Shown: positions 18,352 through 32,352 of the stretch, in pieces
Layout of the letters: every line of letters starts with the position of its first letter
Numbering within the stretch: the stretch's first letter is position 1
Assembly: GCA_019843655.1 (NCBI GenBank)
Contig: JACDQD010000001.1
Span: forward strand, 48,108,443-48,172,442
Reading direction: 5' to 3'
Origin: Lethocerus indicus
Taxonomy: Eukaryota > Arthropoda > Insecta > Hemiptera > Belostomatidae
Length of the DNA: 64,000 nt
Program-made: the position numbers and the translations under genes
The notes under the pieces: model-generated
Told to the model about the DNA's origin: nothing
Seen by the model: the letters and a program-made list of their open reading frames with translations, nothing else
Database searches by the model: none

Positions 18352-19391
18352 TGAGAGGTGAGGGGGGGAACTCTCATCGCGGCGCTTCATTGGGAGATAT
18401 TTTCCGGTTGGGAGCGGGAGCGATTGGGCCTGCGGCCGCAGTATAATTTAACGAATTATAATAATAATCGCGGGCGGCTCAAAGTGGAACGATGGGATTA
18501 AATCGATTAAAGCTTAATTAATTGCCCGCATTAATGAGCCGGATTAACTCGCCTTTCGATATCGATAATTGTTGTAGCGCGAGGGGACGAATTTCGGTTG
18601 GGACGAGGTCGGCGGGTCGGGATTATTACGCCGGGAATTCATTTCCAATATAGGCCCACTATAAATAACTACGACTTTAACCCCCGCCCCCTGACAATCT
18701 GAACCGATCGTCCCTTCTTAATATCCGCCCCAAATTAAAATTCCCGGTAATTATGGCGTTCGTTAGGAAAAGACATTACTCGACGATAGATTTTACCCGC
18801 TCAAGTAAAAATTATTACGTAAACAATTATTTGCCGTCGGAAATCAATAAAAGCGGTGTAGGGAAAAGAAGTTTGAAAATAAAAGGGAAAACTGAAGTAT
18901 TTAAGGAAAGACAAATAATACGAAATTACAAATGAGCGCGAACCATTCCGAATTTCTAAAGTTGGGTATACTGATAATTCCAAGGCGCACTTTAAACCAA
19001 AAAAAAAACGATAATATATTCTAAGGAAGGGCCCTTATTTTTGTATTAAGGTTCATTAGGTCCGATTGTCCTTAGGATCCCAATTTGGGCTAGTTTCAAT
19101 TTTTCGTCGTTCTATTCGGCCAAACGGGACGGACCTCATTATTGGGACGGCGCTTCGTGAAATCGGGTATTATATTTTCGATAGGCAGATTAAATTTGCC
19201 CGTTTATCGAGTGGCAGAAGAGGGAGATGAGAGAGCAGCGCGCCCCTCTTCCATCCCTCCTTCCTTCCATATTTTCCCTTCTCCTTTCATTGGGCCAACA
19301 ATCTACCCCTTGTTTTGTTTTCTCTCGGGTTATTCTTTTTACCAGTCTTCTAAGAAGTTAAGTCTCGTTTTTCCTTTTCATTTCAAGAGCT

Positions 19392-19394
<3 letters not shown>

Positions 19395-19436
<42 letters not shown>
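19395..19436. repeat. (TA)n microsatellite
   Basis: About 21 TA units. Confidence 0.95.
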
Positions 19437-19439
<3 letters not shown>

Positions 19440-20422
19440 TAGTGAAATTCCTCAATATTTTAATAAACGTATTTATATTTACCCCGTTAATATATTGTAA
19501 TTCAAGCGTTTTATTTGCGTATATGTTAACGGGAAATAGTGTAATCGGAATGTGACATTACTGCGAAAGAAGGATCATTTGTAAATAGAGGGACCTTTTC
19601 GTATTTATAAGTGTGACACATCAAGAGAATTTCGTGTTAAACGATGCACGCATAAAACTCGCCAATATTTTTTTATGTAAAAATTTAAACTCGTAGGTAC
19701 ATTGGCAGTCTATAAATCGCGAAACGCATCGCATTCGGTAGAGTGTAAACACTTCGTATTACAATATTTAAATGAAATTTAAAAATCGTCCGTGAAAAAT
19801 GAGATCAGAGAAAAAAGTTATTCCCCGCATCCCGGGAATTCCTCCATTTCTAACCATCCCGTCCGAATTGAATTGATTTAATTATTTTATTAATAACATT
19901 CCAAATACTTCTACATTGGAATCCGTAATTGAAATTTCGAATATAAATAGTTCTTAATTCCGGGAATTTTATATTTCTATTGTTTTCTACATTGCGGGGT
20001 TTTTATTTTAGAAGACAACGTTTCCGGCAGCGGTACGGTTCTATCCGAAACTCTGTTTAGCGACCCGAACAAAAAAAGCTTTCATATTTATTTGAAATCC
20101 AGCCGCTGTCGAATCCAATTGATAAGGTTGTCCGGTTGGGGCCGCAGACAATATTTCCGCCGGTCAAACTTCGTCGGGGTTAAGACAAATTGTCCCAACA
20201 GAAATTGATCGAATAAGAGAAAACGCGGTTATTTCGGATAAGTCCGGATATAAAGGTCGCCGTTGCACGGCCCGCGTCCAGAAATTCAAAGAGATTTCCC
20301 ACCGCATAGTCCCTTTATTAGCGAACACGCTAATGGCGTATACGCCATTTTAAAATTAAATTTGCGTTTTATTAACGTTCGAATAGTACAATAAAATTCT
20401 GATTTTCGAACGTTTAACACCC

Positions 20423-20467
<45 letters not shown>
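20423..20467. repeat. (TA)n microsatellite
   Basis: TA tract with one interruption (taaata). Confidence 0.9.
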
Positions 20468-20472
<5 letters not shown>

Positions 20473-23400
20473 AAGCTACTAAAATGCTACTTAAAGCCCC
20501 ATTTTTTCGTTTATTTAATTTAAATTGATTTGCGTATTTTTATAGCGTTGTCCAATTGGATATCGATATAAAGAAGCATCAGGGGTAAAAGTATAGCGAC
20601 AGTATTGGAAGCCGCGATTCCAGTTCATACCGGGCGTTATGTCATAGGCGAAGTGAGAGGGGATTTTTAACTTCGTTATAATCGCCGAATCCTAGGCCAG
20701 GACGGAATGGGAGTGCGGAATAAACGAAAATGCAACTTTTTAATTGGACCTAGTTACTCCTGGTCGTAGGGGAACGTTCACCGGCCACCGCCGGGCTGTG
20801 ACGAAAACGGGGGATGGGGGTTGGAATTTTTTAAAACGATACGATCTAATTGGCTTTGTGTGCGGGGCCGGGGGCAATGGAGAATTGAGCGGCTCGTTAC
20901 TCTAGCCGGGGTATTAATTATTGCGGGATTTTCTGCGTCGCCAACGGTGCCAAAACTCATTGGCTCCGGCGGCAATTAACAGTTTTCGCGGGTTCTCGGA
21001 TGACTGGTTTTTTTTTGTTTTTTCAATTTTGTGTTCACTCTAAATCTCGGAGTGGATAGATTCCGCAGCGGTCCCTCCTACTTTTAATAATAACAACAAT
21101 AATCGTCTTCTTCTAAGCGTCGGAAGTCCCACTTCTACGCGGGCTCCGCTTTCTTGCCTGCCCTTCTCCAGCCGTCTTCGGGGGTGAGGTTCGCTTTGCT
21201 CGTGACCACCGTATTTTGGGGCGCACTGTCCGTACCGTCCGAGTCTTGTTTCCCGCATCTCCGCAGGTGTCGGGGGGCCGACTTCGTGGTTCTTCGGACG
21301 TCTTCGTTGGACACGCGGTTGAAACCGAGACACCGGCGAAGCGTCCACGGTACGGGGACGGTATTGTGGCACTTAACGGCCAGCGTTCCCATCCGTCTAG
21401 GGCTACCGGCTCCACTTTAAACGGGCCCCGTTGGTCCGCGTCTTTCCGTCCACAATAATACCTCTTAATAACAAATAGAACAGTGTTCACACTACATGTT
21501 TACAGTACATTCTGTGTGTTATTTGTATCGACAATTTGATCTGCTACGTACTGAACTAAACCGACGCGTATTATTTTTAATTTTACCGCTTCGTACATCT
21601 CTAAGTAACTGATTTATGTATGTAGGTGTGTAATTCGGCGGTGAGGTTATCGAGTGTGGGTCGCTATTAGCTGTCGGGCTCAGTGTTATAGAGAGGCATT
21701 TGGATGATTCGGGTGGGGGCACCTTATTATAAAGGTGCCGGTCCCGTCGGTCTGTCGGCCCACCAATTACAAGTTGTATTGAGATTGTACCGCAGTCACC
21801 GGCAGAACAATCAACGGCCATTAGGCCGGACATTGTTCCGGCTAACAGACAAGAAGACGGGTCCGGCTAATAGATATTGCGCTACCGCTAACCGCCAATC
21901 TACGGTCGGCCGCGTTACGTCCATTCCGATTTAATAAACGCCCGAACGCTTCCGCCCCCAACTGGTCCCAATTCGTATTTTTATTTATTTATTCGGCCCC
22001 CGACAAAAAAAGACCGATAAAAACGAAGCTAAAAGCGCTTTTTTAAATATTAATACATTCAACGCGCTTAATCTCGCATTCACGAATCTTTAAATGAATC
22101 GTCCGCGTTTTATATCAAATGAGCAGCCGTCTTAATAATCGCGGTCTGTAAAAATTCCCCGGAATTTTATTTACCGTAGACTTTTCTTCCGCTGGAAAAT
22201 CTACGGTTTGGCGAGACGAATTTAAAAAAAAAGCGAACGACGGGACGCGGCAATGAAAGCGGAATCGACGTCGCTCCCGGGTCATTAATACGACCTCCAC
22301 CCGACTCTCATTTGCATTGGGGAAATATAAACGTGAAAGAGAGCGAATAAAAAACGAGAAAAAAAAGAAGAAGCGACGACTTATAAATTACGAAATAAAC
22401 GATTAAAAAAAAAATGTATGGAAAACACGCTTTTAATTGATTGTCGCGGCCTGTCGGAAGGCGAAAATCGAGCGGCTTCATAATATCATAAACGGGACGG
22501 ATAATTAGCGATCGTTCTAAATCTTATTACCCTTTTGTTCTCGAGCGCGAGCTTTTAAATAATAAAAGTTCTATCGGGGAGCGCGAATCTGTACGCCTAT
22601 TGGGCGTATTAATGACGTTTTAAAGTCTACAGGGTTTGGCTAATAAACGAAGAAACTAACAACGGGGAATGGGAATTTCACCTTCGATAAATTTTAAATC
22701 TTCGAACGGCTGTAATTGAAACGATACGGCGGTTAGCCAATGTTTAGCCAGGCTTTCTAAATGTTTGTCCGAAATTTAAAAAGCTGTCCCGCAGGCCCCG
22801 AACTGTCTATCCAGCCGGCCGATTTATTCTACACGTTTTCGATTTTTCTTATAGCAGCTGCCGGGTTATTTGGCTAGGAAGAAATTGGCTGAGGACGAGG
22901 AGTTCTCGTTGGGAATTGGGGGTTTCGCCCTCCGACCCGGCGGCGGCTAATAGAATACAGAATATAAAAATAGAATATAAAAAATAAAATATAAAATATA
23001 TAATATAAAAGTACTAAATCTTAATAACACCTCTCCCGACAACCGGACCCCTATTTTATACGCCCAACCGGATAGTTAGTCTCGCCATTGGAAAAAAACG
23101 CGACCGTAATTACAAGAATTGAAACGGTACTTCGCACCGATCTCTCTATCGCGGGGTGACATACCCTTCCGAAAATGTAGAAATATTTACGAATTAATAA
23201 TACTTTATAACACTAATACGAGTCTATATTAATACTTGTCCTTTTTCCCGATTTTATTGCCACGACTGCAAAAATACAATACGCTATTTACTATTATATT
23301 GTTTCTTCGCGGACGTTTAAAATATTAGCTCAATAAAAGTTCATTATACCTAGGGGCGCGTATGTCTATTTCCATGAGATTGTGCCAACCGCCGAAATAT

Positions 23401-24221
23401 AAAACCGGACGAGCTAAAATAATTTGTCACTGCGTGAAGCATGACCGGAATAACAATAATCAATGTTATTATACAGTATTTAAAAATAATATAATAAACT
23501 TGTCTTACTCTTTACTGGGTTTTGTAGAACTACTTTTCTAGTTTTCAGAAGTGTCATAATTGGGTGGTTTATTTTATCGCGACCTAGTTGATTTTACAAA
23601 AATAAATGGCGAAAGAAAAAACTTTTCTGGTTGGTTTAGAGGAGGCCCCACAGGTTTTTGCAGCGTCACTCGTACAGGTATGCGCGTATTAAGAAGGGTG
23701 ATAGCTTTTTCTGACGAAATATTCTTCAATATTATTAACTTTCGAAACGGATAATCATTAATAATTGCAGTTCAAATCGAAACTGATGTTTATCCGGAGA
23801 TGGCAATAGTGGAAATATCAATTGGGGGTTTCCTACGCCCAAATGAAAGACAACTCCCAGTTTAGAATCTCGCTTTTACCCGGTCCAGAGATCCAGAGCT
23901 AAACGTCGATTCGAGAGCTTTTAAGGGGTGTCCCGCTTTATTACACTATCAGGGCTAAACCTTAGCCTGAAGCGGCGTAACAGGGTAATTCGACAAGTGA
24001 GAAAGCTACATTGTTTACGGTTTACTGCTAGTAAACAATAATAATAAAGAGTATACATTTCAGAGGGAAATAATAATTACTTTTATTTTAGCGGTTTCAA
24101 GTTTTCCGATTCCAGACGGGATTGTAAGCAGCAACAACTACGCCGGACGCTCTACCGGGGAGAACTTTCGGATTCAAATATGGTTGTGCGGATGGATTCT
24201 ATATTTCTATGTAACTAATTT

Positions 24222-25173
24222 CTATATTTCTATCCGACTACTGCCCAGTCGGAGCGTCCGTACCACAAGGTGGTGTCCTAGGTCCACTCCTATATACAAT
24301 ATACACCGCCGATATCCCTGCACATCCTTCCACAGTCCTTGCCACGTTTGCTGACGACACATGCATTCTTACATCCGATCTAAATCCTGCAACTTATAAC
24401 TACCAACCTTCAGGAACACCTATCCAACATCCAATCCTGGTGCAGGCGATGGAGAGTGAGGGTGAATGGCTCCAAGAGCGCCCACGTCACCTTCACACTA
24501 CGTCGTCGACACTGTCCTGACGTCTATTTCAATTACATACCAATTCCCACCCAACAGCAGATTCGCTATCTTGGCTCCACCTCGACAAACGACTCAAAAG
24601 AACCGACTTAAACAGAAAATTTGGACTCTTAAGGCCATTACTAAAACGGACATAGAAAGTGACCTTAAGCAACAAACTAACAATATACAAAGCAATACTG
24701 AAAACGACATGGACATATGGAATTGAGCTATGGGGTTCCACCGAGACATCCAACATCGCTCGCATCCAGAGATTCCAATCAAAAGTCCTTCGCACAATCC
24801 TTAATGCTCCCTGGTATGTTTCTAACCAGACAATCCACCATGACCTCAACATACCGACAGTCGAGGAAGTCGCAAAATCCCGGTTCCTGAAGTTCCACTC
24901 CCGCCTTTCTCCTCATCCCAATCCACTCGTTCAGTCCCTCTCCTCTCTTACCTATCCATGATCCCCCCCGCGTCGGCTCAAACGCCGCTGGCCCAGAGAT
25001 CTTCTTAGCCCGTAGAATTGCTTTACCAAGCCATAAATTATTTCATGCATTGTGAAAAGTGCCGTCATTGGATGGTTTCTTTTGGCAAGCCATTCAAGTG
25101 AGAAACATACACTCAACACTTGTACACATAATTATGTTATAATTGATTGTACAAATAAGAGAAACAAAAAAAA
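24222..25173 (+). mobile_element. 5'-truncated jockey-like non-LTR retrotransposon with 13-bp target-site duplication
   Basis: The 3' part of a jockey-clade LINE. The reverse-transcriptase palm is visible: PQGGVLGPLLYTIYTADIP, then the catalytic FADDT at 24347-24361. The thumb region TYGIELWGSTETSNIARIQR follows, then RTILNAPWYVSN and HPNPLVQSL near 24.9 kb. A short 3' UTR ends in an A-rich tail. Frameshifts (for example near 24.4 and 24.46 kb) show it is dead. The 13 bases atgtaactaattt occur perfectly at 24209-24221 and 25174-25186, so both ends are defined. Confidence 0.93.
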
Positions 25174-26743
25174 ATGTAACTAATTTGGAATAGGGAGGCG
25201 CTCCTAGTTTAGATATTTTGTCGGTAGATAAACCTTAAATTAATTTATTCCTCGTCTAATCATCCCGAGGGGGAAGGTGGGGTCCGATTTTCGAGGTCCG
25301 GACGGCGAAGACTGTCTGGGGACCGGTTGCGCAAGCCCTCCTCGCCGCTCCCTCTCTACCCGAGCACGACTCAAATTACGCAATATCGCCATCACTGATC
25401 GGCCGTTACGTTAAAACGAATAAATTGAGAAAAGAATACGTCGTTATAGTCCAACGTAAACTGTCTTCGCTTTATCTTCGCGTACGGGGACGAAACTTGC
25501 GAGTCCACTTTTTAAAAAGTGAAACGCTCTAACTCCCGCGAAATTCAGTCTAATCCATAATCCTTCAAAGCCCCACACGCCTTATATTTCTGAACGCGCG
25601 GTTCCCATTCGAAAGTCTCATTGGTTCGCGAATTACTCATTTATCTTCCCGATATAACTGCTTCGATTCGGCGGCTCACCTCGCGTCACCGATAATCGAT
25701 AAAGAATGGCGATAGGGAGAATATAAACATTAAATAACTTTTCATATAATAATGTAAAGCTTTTAATATAATAATTATATAACTTGAAATAAAATTGAAT
25801 ATAAATCGAGAATGTATCAAATAAACGGAATTTTTTCTGTACCTAAGCTTAAGAAGAGAAAAGAAAAGAAATGTGAGAAGGGATTTTTTTTCTCCGCGAG
25901 GTTTTTCCCACTGCTGTGTCCCTATGAAGAAGATTTGGCGGGCAAGAGTGAGTCGGCACGATGATAAAGAAGGCCAAGATAGAATGGAATATTAAGATAT
26001 TTTACGCTTGTAGTTACTCGGTACTATGAGAGGTACGTAATTGAAAACGTTCGTCGCGAGCTCACGAAAAGACACGTGTCTTTTATGACTGTGGAGACTT
26101 GGAAGGGCGTCCCGACGATTTTCACTAAAAGGACTAAATAAAACACCGATCGCCATAGTACAGTAACCGAGATAGGGGAGAAGCTAAACGTATACCGTAC
26201 ATGCGTTGAAAAAAAACAACCCAAAACTTGGGTACCAAAAAATGCCTTGTAAGGTTGGGGGTGGGAAACATTCGCGTTTATTTAGTTGCCGGTCCAATAT
26301 TACGAAATGTGAAGAGCGGTGGGGAGGCGGGATCTATAATTTAGTCGCCTGGCAACCAGGTAAACATCCCGGTTATTGCTAAGGTATCCGCGGAATAGCA
26401 GAGTTTACAACCGGATATTCGATGTTTTCAACCATTTGATCCCAGTCGCACATTTTATTCCAACTCCGAATCAATCGATCGTGCGATAGCGCGCGTTTAA
26501 TTTCAATTACCCGCGCTCCGGAAACAATCTCCAAATTAATTACTCCTATTCCCCGAGGATAAGCGAGACGTCACATAACTCTACGCCTTTCGCCGGGTTT
26601 TTAACGACAAATTGAACAACAAAAGTTTATTATGTCGTTTTAGATCTCTTTAAATGTAACTAAAGGATACATTTAAATATATATTAAATAATATATACTT
26701 TAAATAAATATTTAAATACTATACTTTTAAATCTATATTTCCG

Positions 26744-26745
<2 letters not shown>

Positions 26746-26805
<60 letters not shown>
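26746..26805. repeat. (TA)n microsatellite
   Basis: About 30 TA units. Confidence 0.95.
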
Positions 26806-26807
<2 letters not shown>

Positions 26808-26879
26808 AAATATATAGTCGGGTAAAATTTCTATAAGTGGATATGTTACTGTGAAATAACGATATCGAGCCTAATATGA

Positions 26880-27162
26880 GCATTCACACGGTCGCTCGGT
26901 GTATGTACGAATATTTGCTAAATACCATTATTTCTGGTCTGGGTTCCGCAGTTTATTACACACGCGCTTTTAATTCTGCCACCGTTATGCGGATTCCGGC
27001 ACTTATTGTATATTAAACAGTTGCATTTTTGTTTTGAACGCAATGAAAATATATCTATCCAACACCCGCCATCGGTGCATGCCGACATTCGCCGGATTAC
27101 GTGAGAAATAAACGATATTTCATCAAATATTTCGTACATACACCGAGCGACCGTGCGAATGC
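26880..27162. mobile_element. MITE-like element with ~37-bp terminal inverted repeats
   Basis: The left end (cattcacacggtcgctcggt, then gtatgtacgaatattt) is almost exactly the reverse complement of the right end at about 27125-27162, with one substitution and one indel. The interior (~200 bp) has no coding potential. No clear target-site duplication was found, so the superfamily is unknown. It could also be a simple inverted duplication. Confidence 0.75.
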
Positions 27163-28429
27163 CGACATTCAGTTAACATATTTATGAAAATAGTAAATTT
27201 AAATTATTTAGTACTTAATTAGTTTTTTCGATATTTTAAACTCGCGTTTTTCCGTTTAAAATTAAATTTTGTTGTTAATAAAAGAAAAATGTTATAACTT
27301 ACAGTACAATCCGGCCTCTGCAGGTTTATGGAATACACGAAAAATATGAATGGCGAAATTACAGTTATTCTTATATCCGGAATAACCTCTTCGGGGAAGG
27401 GGGGCCAAATGGAAGGAGGAATTTTGACGGTAGCCAACCGCCTCCGAACGCTTTTAGGATAATTGAAGCTTTTATTTACTATGCCGTTTAGCGTTGATTT
27501 GTAATTCGCCGAACGGCGAGTATGATAACGCGGGGCGATTTAACGCCGTTTTATCGTTCGGGTGTTTTGTTCAGGCTGCATTTTGAGCGGGCGCCGATTA
27601 ATAGGGAGCGGAGAGTATCGGAGATTATATATGGGGGAATGCCGAGTTTTCCGATTAGTCCGAGTCTTTTAAAGCAACGGCAACGGTAATCGGTGCAACG
27701 CTGCGGCGTTTCACCTAGTGTTCCGGCCCTCGGCGAACCCGGCATCTCCGCCGGCATGTCGCATTTATCGGACAGATCGATATAAGTACAAATAAATTAT
27801 TTTTATACGGATTCGGCGGGCGTTCCGGGCCACGGCCCTTTTTTTCTACACTTGCAGGACCGAAAAATACTCGTATTGCTCGCGATGTCGAAACGCTCCT
27901 ACCCACGGTGGATAAAGTAAAATACCTTCGTATACACAAGAGGCATGGAATCGTGTTGGGTTCTCAGTAATGCTCTATTTGTCAGTGCTACAACAATGTC
28001 GCCGATTGTATTTTCCAGTTGTGGCAATAAAACCGTTAACACAATTTATATACAAGAGGAACGGAAGTTATTTAGGTCAGGCCGGCACGAATTCCGATTA
28101 ATGTATAAATTTTGAAAAAATTGTATTTACTCAGTGCACGAGTTAGGTTCACTTAGAGAGAACGCGTGTGTCCCTCTCGATCGCCGATCTCGAACTTTTT
28201 CGATCTCTCCGATTTAAAGTCGACGGGACAAGAGGGACGGACGGAGCTCCCGAGATAACTAACCCCCGGTAAAAACCGCTAGACACAATCGTCCCTGTTT
28301 CTAGCGATAATTAAATCATTTTCTCCCATTCTTCTGGATAACATCAGATTTAATGGCACCGAGTATGGACACGTGGACAGTACGGGGCGCGGAGGAGCTC
28401 CCATTAATCTACTTCATTTCTTTTCAATA

Positions 28430-28770
28430 CTAGGTCGGGAAAACCTCTCGTCGGAAGGGTGAAACGTTCGGCTTCCCGAAGTTCCCCAAATTCCTGCCTC
28501 TCAATTTCACCATTTATCCGGTGAACTCGTTCCATTCGGTTCTCGCCGATTCAAATCTTTTTTCGAACTCTGCCGACCGCTTATTCCGAGAAGGGACGGT
28601 TTTTACTCCTTTTGTTTCGTTTTGTGTTTTACTTTATTGAAGGCAGAAACCTCCGGGAAAGAAAATATCGCCTCCATTCGCCAAATTCGTCCCACTCCAT
28701 CCGTCCAATTTTATTTGTAATTCTAGTTCCCGACCATAAAAATCGTTAATTAAAAACGGAGGGGGCCTAA
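28430..28770 (+). repeat. Diverged local direct duplication, unit 1
   Basis: Shares 'ctctcaatttcaccatt', 'cgaccgcttatt' and 'ctagttcccga' in order with 28870-29110. Confidence 0.6.
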
Positions 28771-28869
28771 TAACTCTCTTATTTCTGTCGAATATCGTCC
28801 GATTTTTAAATCTGGCAACTCGCCCGTCTTAACCGGGGTTTAGTCTATTCGGCGCCCGTATTTATCTAA

Positions 28870-29110
28870 TTTATTTCTTTTTATTATGCGCGGCGATAAA
28901 CATCTAGTCGGAAGGCCCCAAAAGGAAAAAACCCTACCTTTCGCCAAATTGAGGGCTCTCAATTTCACCATTCGTCCCATATCCATCGACAACGAACTTT
29001 TTCAATCCGCTCCTCGACGATTGAAATCGACCGCTTATTTCAACTGTTTTTTTGTTATATTGTTTTATTTCTAGTTCCCGAGTGCAAACATCGGTTAAAA
29101 GCGCCGGTGG
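28870..29110 (+). repeat. Diverged local direct duplication, unit 2
   Basis: Second copy of the 28430-28770 unit, shortened by internal deletions. No coding sense was recognised. Confidence 0.6.
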
Positions 29111-29255
29111 TGGGTGGGAGGGGGCGTAGGGGCGGCCGTCATATCCGTATAACTCTTATAACAATCCGTATAACAATTTTCTCTCCAACGGAGTTTATTT
29201 CGTAGACTTTAATTCCCCGCTAGTCTTGGCGGACAAGGGAATGGGGAGGGATGGG

Positions 29256-29269
29256 GTCCTCTCTCCCTC

Positions 29270-29341
<72 letters not shown>
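29256..29341. repeat. (CT)n microsatellite
   Basis: About 40 CT units, imperfect at both ends. Confidence 0.95.
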
Positions 29342-29983
29342 ATAGGAGGGAAATTTGCGGCTGTCCCCCCGTCGGAGGGATTTTTCCTAGCCTCCGCGGG
29401 ATCGCGGGCGGACGGGCGGTGGCCGTGTCGGAGGGGTCGGTGGGGGTGGGGGGGGGGGCAAAAAATGATAATAAATAGGGAGAAGATAGGGTCGGTAAAA
29501 AGGATTTATCCTTGGGAGGGCATTATTTCAGAGTGGTCTTTCGATAAGTGGTAAGCCTGGACTCGTAAAACGTGATCCGTATACTGGGGGAAGGCGGGCC
29601 GAGCGTGGGGGCCGGGCGGAGCGCCGCCGCGCTCAGTCCATTCCGGAACGCCGCCAGAGTCAAACCGACGACACGGGAGCTTCCGACACCAACGACCACG
29701 CCAATTATGAACCGGTACGAACTCACCACCGGCGGCTACCGCCGCTACAAAATCTACCGGCCGAATCCCTACCTGTATGTCTACACGAATAATATCCGTA
29801 TTTATATTTCAGCGGCGTTGCATGTATGTTGTTACTGTGTCTATCTCTGTGTTATATGTACCTCCCCTTTTTCTATTTCTCTCTGTCTCTCAGCCGAGAA
29901 TTATCCCGGTTCGGTTGTACCGAGTCCGGCCGCGGACATTTTGGCGCCAATCCGTTTACCCGCATGTGTGTCTCTCTATCTTC

Positions 29984-30030
<47 letters not shown>

Positions 30031-30819
30031 CTTTCACTCTCCCCCGTCTCTCCCTAGAGTTAGGTCACCGGCATAATAATATAAAAACGAGGTCGAGAAT
30101 TTGTCAGGTTTTGATGAACCTGGAAATTCCGACCTTGGAATTGTCGGCCTCGAATGTCACTCTCTAGGTATGTACGTAACCGTTTACGTATTTTATTATC
30201 CTTTGAAACGTCCGTGAAAATGTGTCCATCCGTTCGTCCGGACTTCTATCCATCAATGTACCCGTTGTCATTCTAATGACCTATGACAATCTACCTACCC
30301 GAACGCCTATCTCCACGCTGCTCTTTCCGTCCGCACTTCTGTGTGTAATACGTATTTTGATATTTATAGTAAAAATTCGTTCGAGTTACGTTAATATATT
30401 TCGCGCGAAAATATATGTATTACGTAATATATATTTTGGCCCGGTAACGTACGTGGAAGATATTTTGGAAAGTGCGATATTTATTCTGCAATTATGTCGG
30501 TTTTTCTGCCGGAAAACGTTTCTGTCCACCTAAAGGCGTTAAAAAAGTAACAGGATACGTTCGAAAATGTTTCGAATTTCCACGATTTGTACCGCAGAAC
30601 ACACGGATATTTTGTGCACCGGTTTTTTCTTTGTCACAGTTTCTTAAGATTCCGTTAACCGTAAGAATTGGTGACGTGTCGATTTTTCGGGTTTCGGTGG
30701 TGCAATACGACGGCAGGGACTTAGGTCAAGATCTATCGTTTTTAATGCTTTTGAGTTGTGAAACAGTCCCTCGTTATTTAGAAAGGTTCTTAACTAAATA
30801 AAAATAGAAAATAAATAAA

Positions 30820-30823
<4 letters not shown>

Positions 30824-30870
<47 letters not shown>
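30824..30870. repeat. (TA)n microsatellite
   Basis: About 23 TA units. Confidence 0.95.
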
Positions 30871-30876
<6 letters not shown>

Positions 30877-31420
30877 TATGTATTAAAATGACAATTATCC
30901 TTAATAACCAGCCCTCTAATTATTTTTCCTAATCCATGTCCCTCGAGGGTATCAGAGAGAATTTTTTATGTGTCAATATTCGTCATTCCATAAACATATA
31001 TGTATGTATGTATCAATCTATGTGTCTACCAGTCTGCCTATTTTTTGTCATATTCCTATGAGCTATACCGATGAAAAATAAACTTGACAGTCCAGATTTT
31101 GTTTTCAGGTTCAGCGCTGTACACTGTTGTATCAATAAATATATTGTATGAATTGTGAAATCACTATAATATACAGAATGTTTGTATGCGATCAGAAGCT
31201 TTTGGTGTATCTGTTATTCAGTTGCATATGTCCTGGACGACTTAAGAAATGTCGGGTTTTGAAAGTATATGACCTTATATCCACGGCGCCATATATTCCA
31301 CTGGGCCATAAAAACGAATCGTCACTTTTATAGACCTCGATTTCTGTCAGCTTTTGCGCTCTGGCATTCATTGCACGCAGAGGGCGGAAAAGATATGAAT
31401 TTTCGACGTTTTCGATGTTT

Positions 31421-31426
31421 TATATA

Positions 31427-31495
<69 letters not shown>
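31421..31495. repeat. (TA)n microsatellite
   Basis: About 36 TA units with one TC interruption; the longest TA tract in the window. Confidence 0.95.
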
Positions 31496-31497
<2 letters not shown>

Positions 31498-32153
31498 GTA
31501 TGTAATAATCATCTCCATATGTCTTACACTCTCGTACATAAACATGAAAACAGAACAGATTTCAGAAAAATGAAAACAGATATTTGCACATACACCCACA
31601 CTGGGTAGTCCAAATATCCAAATACTCTGCACGCCCATCGGCGGTTGAGGAAAAACTTATTAAATTCTCTCGGCGATTAGTTTCGGCATATTTTGCAATT
31701 TAAACTCGCTGAAATTACGAGAGAACACAATTCTCAGCATTCCACAGTCCTACATCATCCCGGTAGGTGGGAAATAAGTTTTTCGTTTTCAATAGGTGGC
31801 CCATTGCACAACGTTACGTTGAACATATAAGGTGCTTATGTATGGGCGTAATTCGGTGGGAGGCGTAACACGCCCGTATTTCCCTCTTTCTACGAATTTT
31901 CCCGGTCGTCAGAAAATATTGACCGGATTTTTGCGAACAAAGCACTCCTCTCTGCAGCACCGTTTTTTCCCCAAACTAATAGTTTTCCGGCCCCGGCTAC
32001 GCTTTTCCGAATTGAACGCGCGATACCGTTGTGTACGATCGCGATTCAGAAATTAATCGCAAATATATAAATCTTTTTTCGGGTACTTTTCGCCCGTCGC
32101 AGTTTCCTCGCTCGGCCGACGTCTTCGAATTTCTGACCCCGATCAGTGTACGG

Positions 32154-32352
32154 CAATGGTCTTCAAATTTTGTCAACTCGCGGAACCCTCAGAACCGCGT
32201 AAGGTATACTTTATTCATACTAAATTTTCAAATATAATTAAATGTATCGTTTTATTTTTTAGTTAACAGAGACTAGTTAACTAGTGCGACTGCGGTATCA
32301 TTTTTTTCCGAACTTTTATTTCGCTTCGCGTAACACAGTTTGAAGACCACTG
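32154..32352 (+). mobile_element. hAT-like MITE (199 bp)
   Basis: The left end CAATGGTCTTCAAA and the right end, reverse-complemented, CAGTGGTCTTCAAA form terminal inverted repeats of the hAT type. The following 'caactcgcggaaccctcag' resembles the subterminal part of many hAT MITEs. The interior is AT-rich and non-coding. The 8-bp flanks (gtgtacgg and gtataaaa) match only partly, so the duplication is not proven. Confidence 0.55.

Larger units (their letters stand above)
18350..24208. other. Gene-free, CpG-rich DNA
   Basis: No exon, RNA gene or transposon was recognised. Contents are TA tracts near 19.4 and 20.4 kb, an A/T-simple stretch at about 22.95-23.01 kb, and stretches mixing AATTAA-type cores with CpG-rich sequence (for example 18426-18560) that could be conserved non-coding DNA. 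That last point is speculation. Confidence 0.55.
25187..29255. other. Gene-free, CpG-rich DNA
   Basis: No exon could be supported. Contents are a TA tract (26.75 kb), an inverted-repeat element (26.88-27.16 kb) and a diverged local duplication (28.43-29.11 kb). The rest shows nothing recognisable. Confidence 0.55.

Noticed and set aside
31651..31780. gaaaaacttatt / aataagtttttc inverted pair
   Set aside because: Only 12 bases per arm in A/T-rich DNA and no further terminal similarity, so not called as a MITE.
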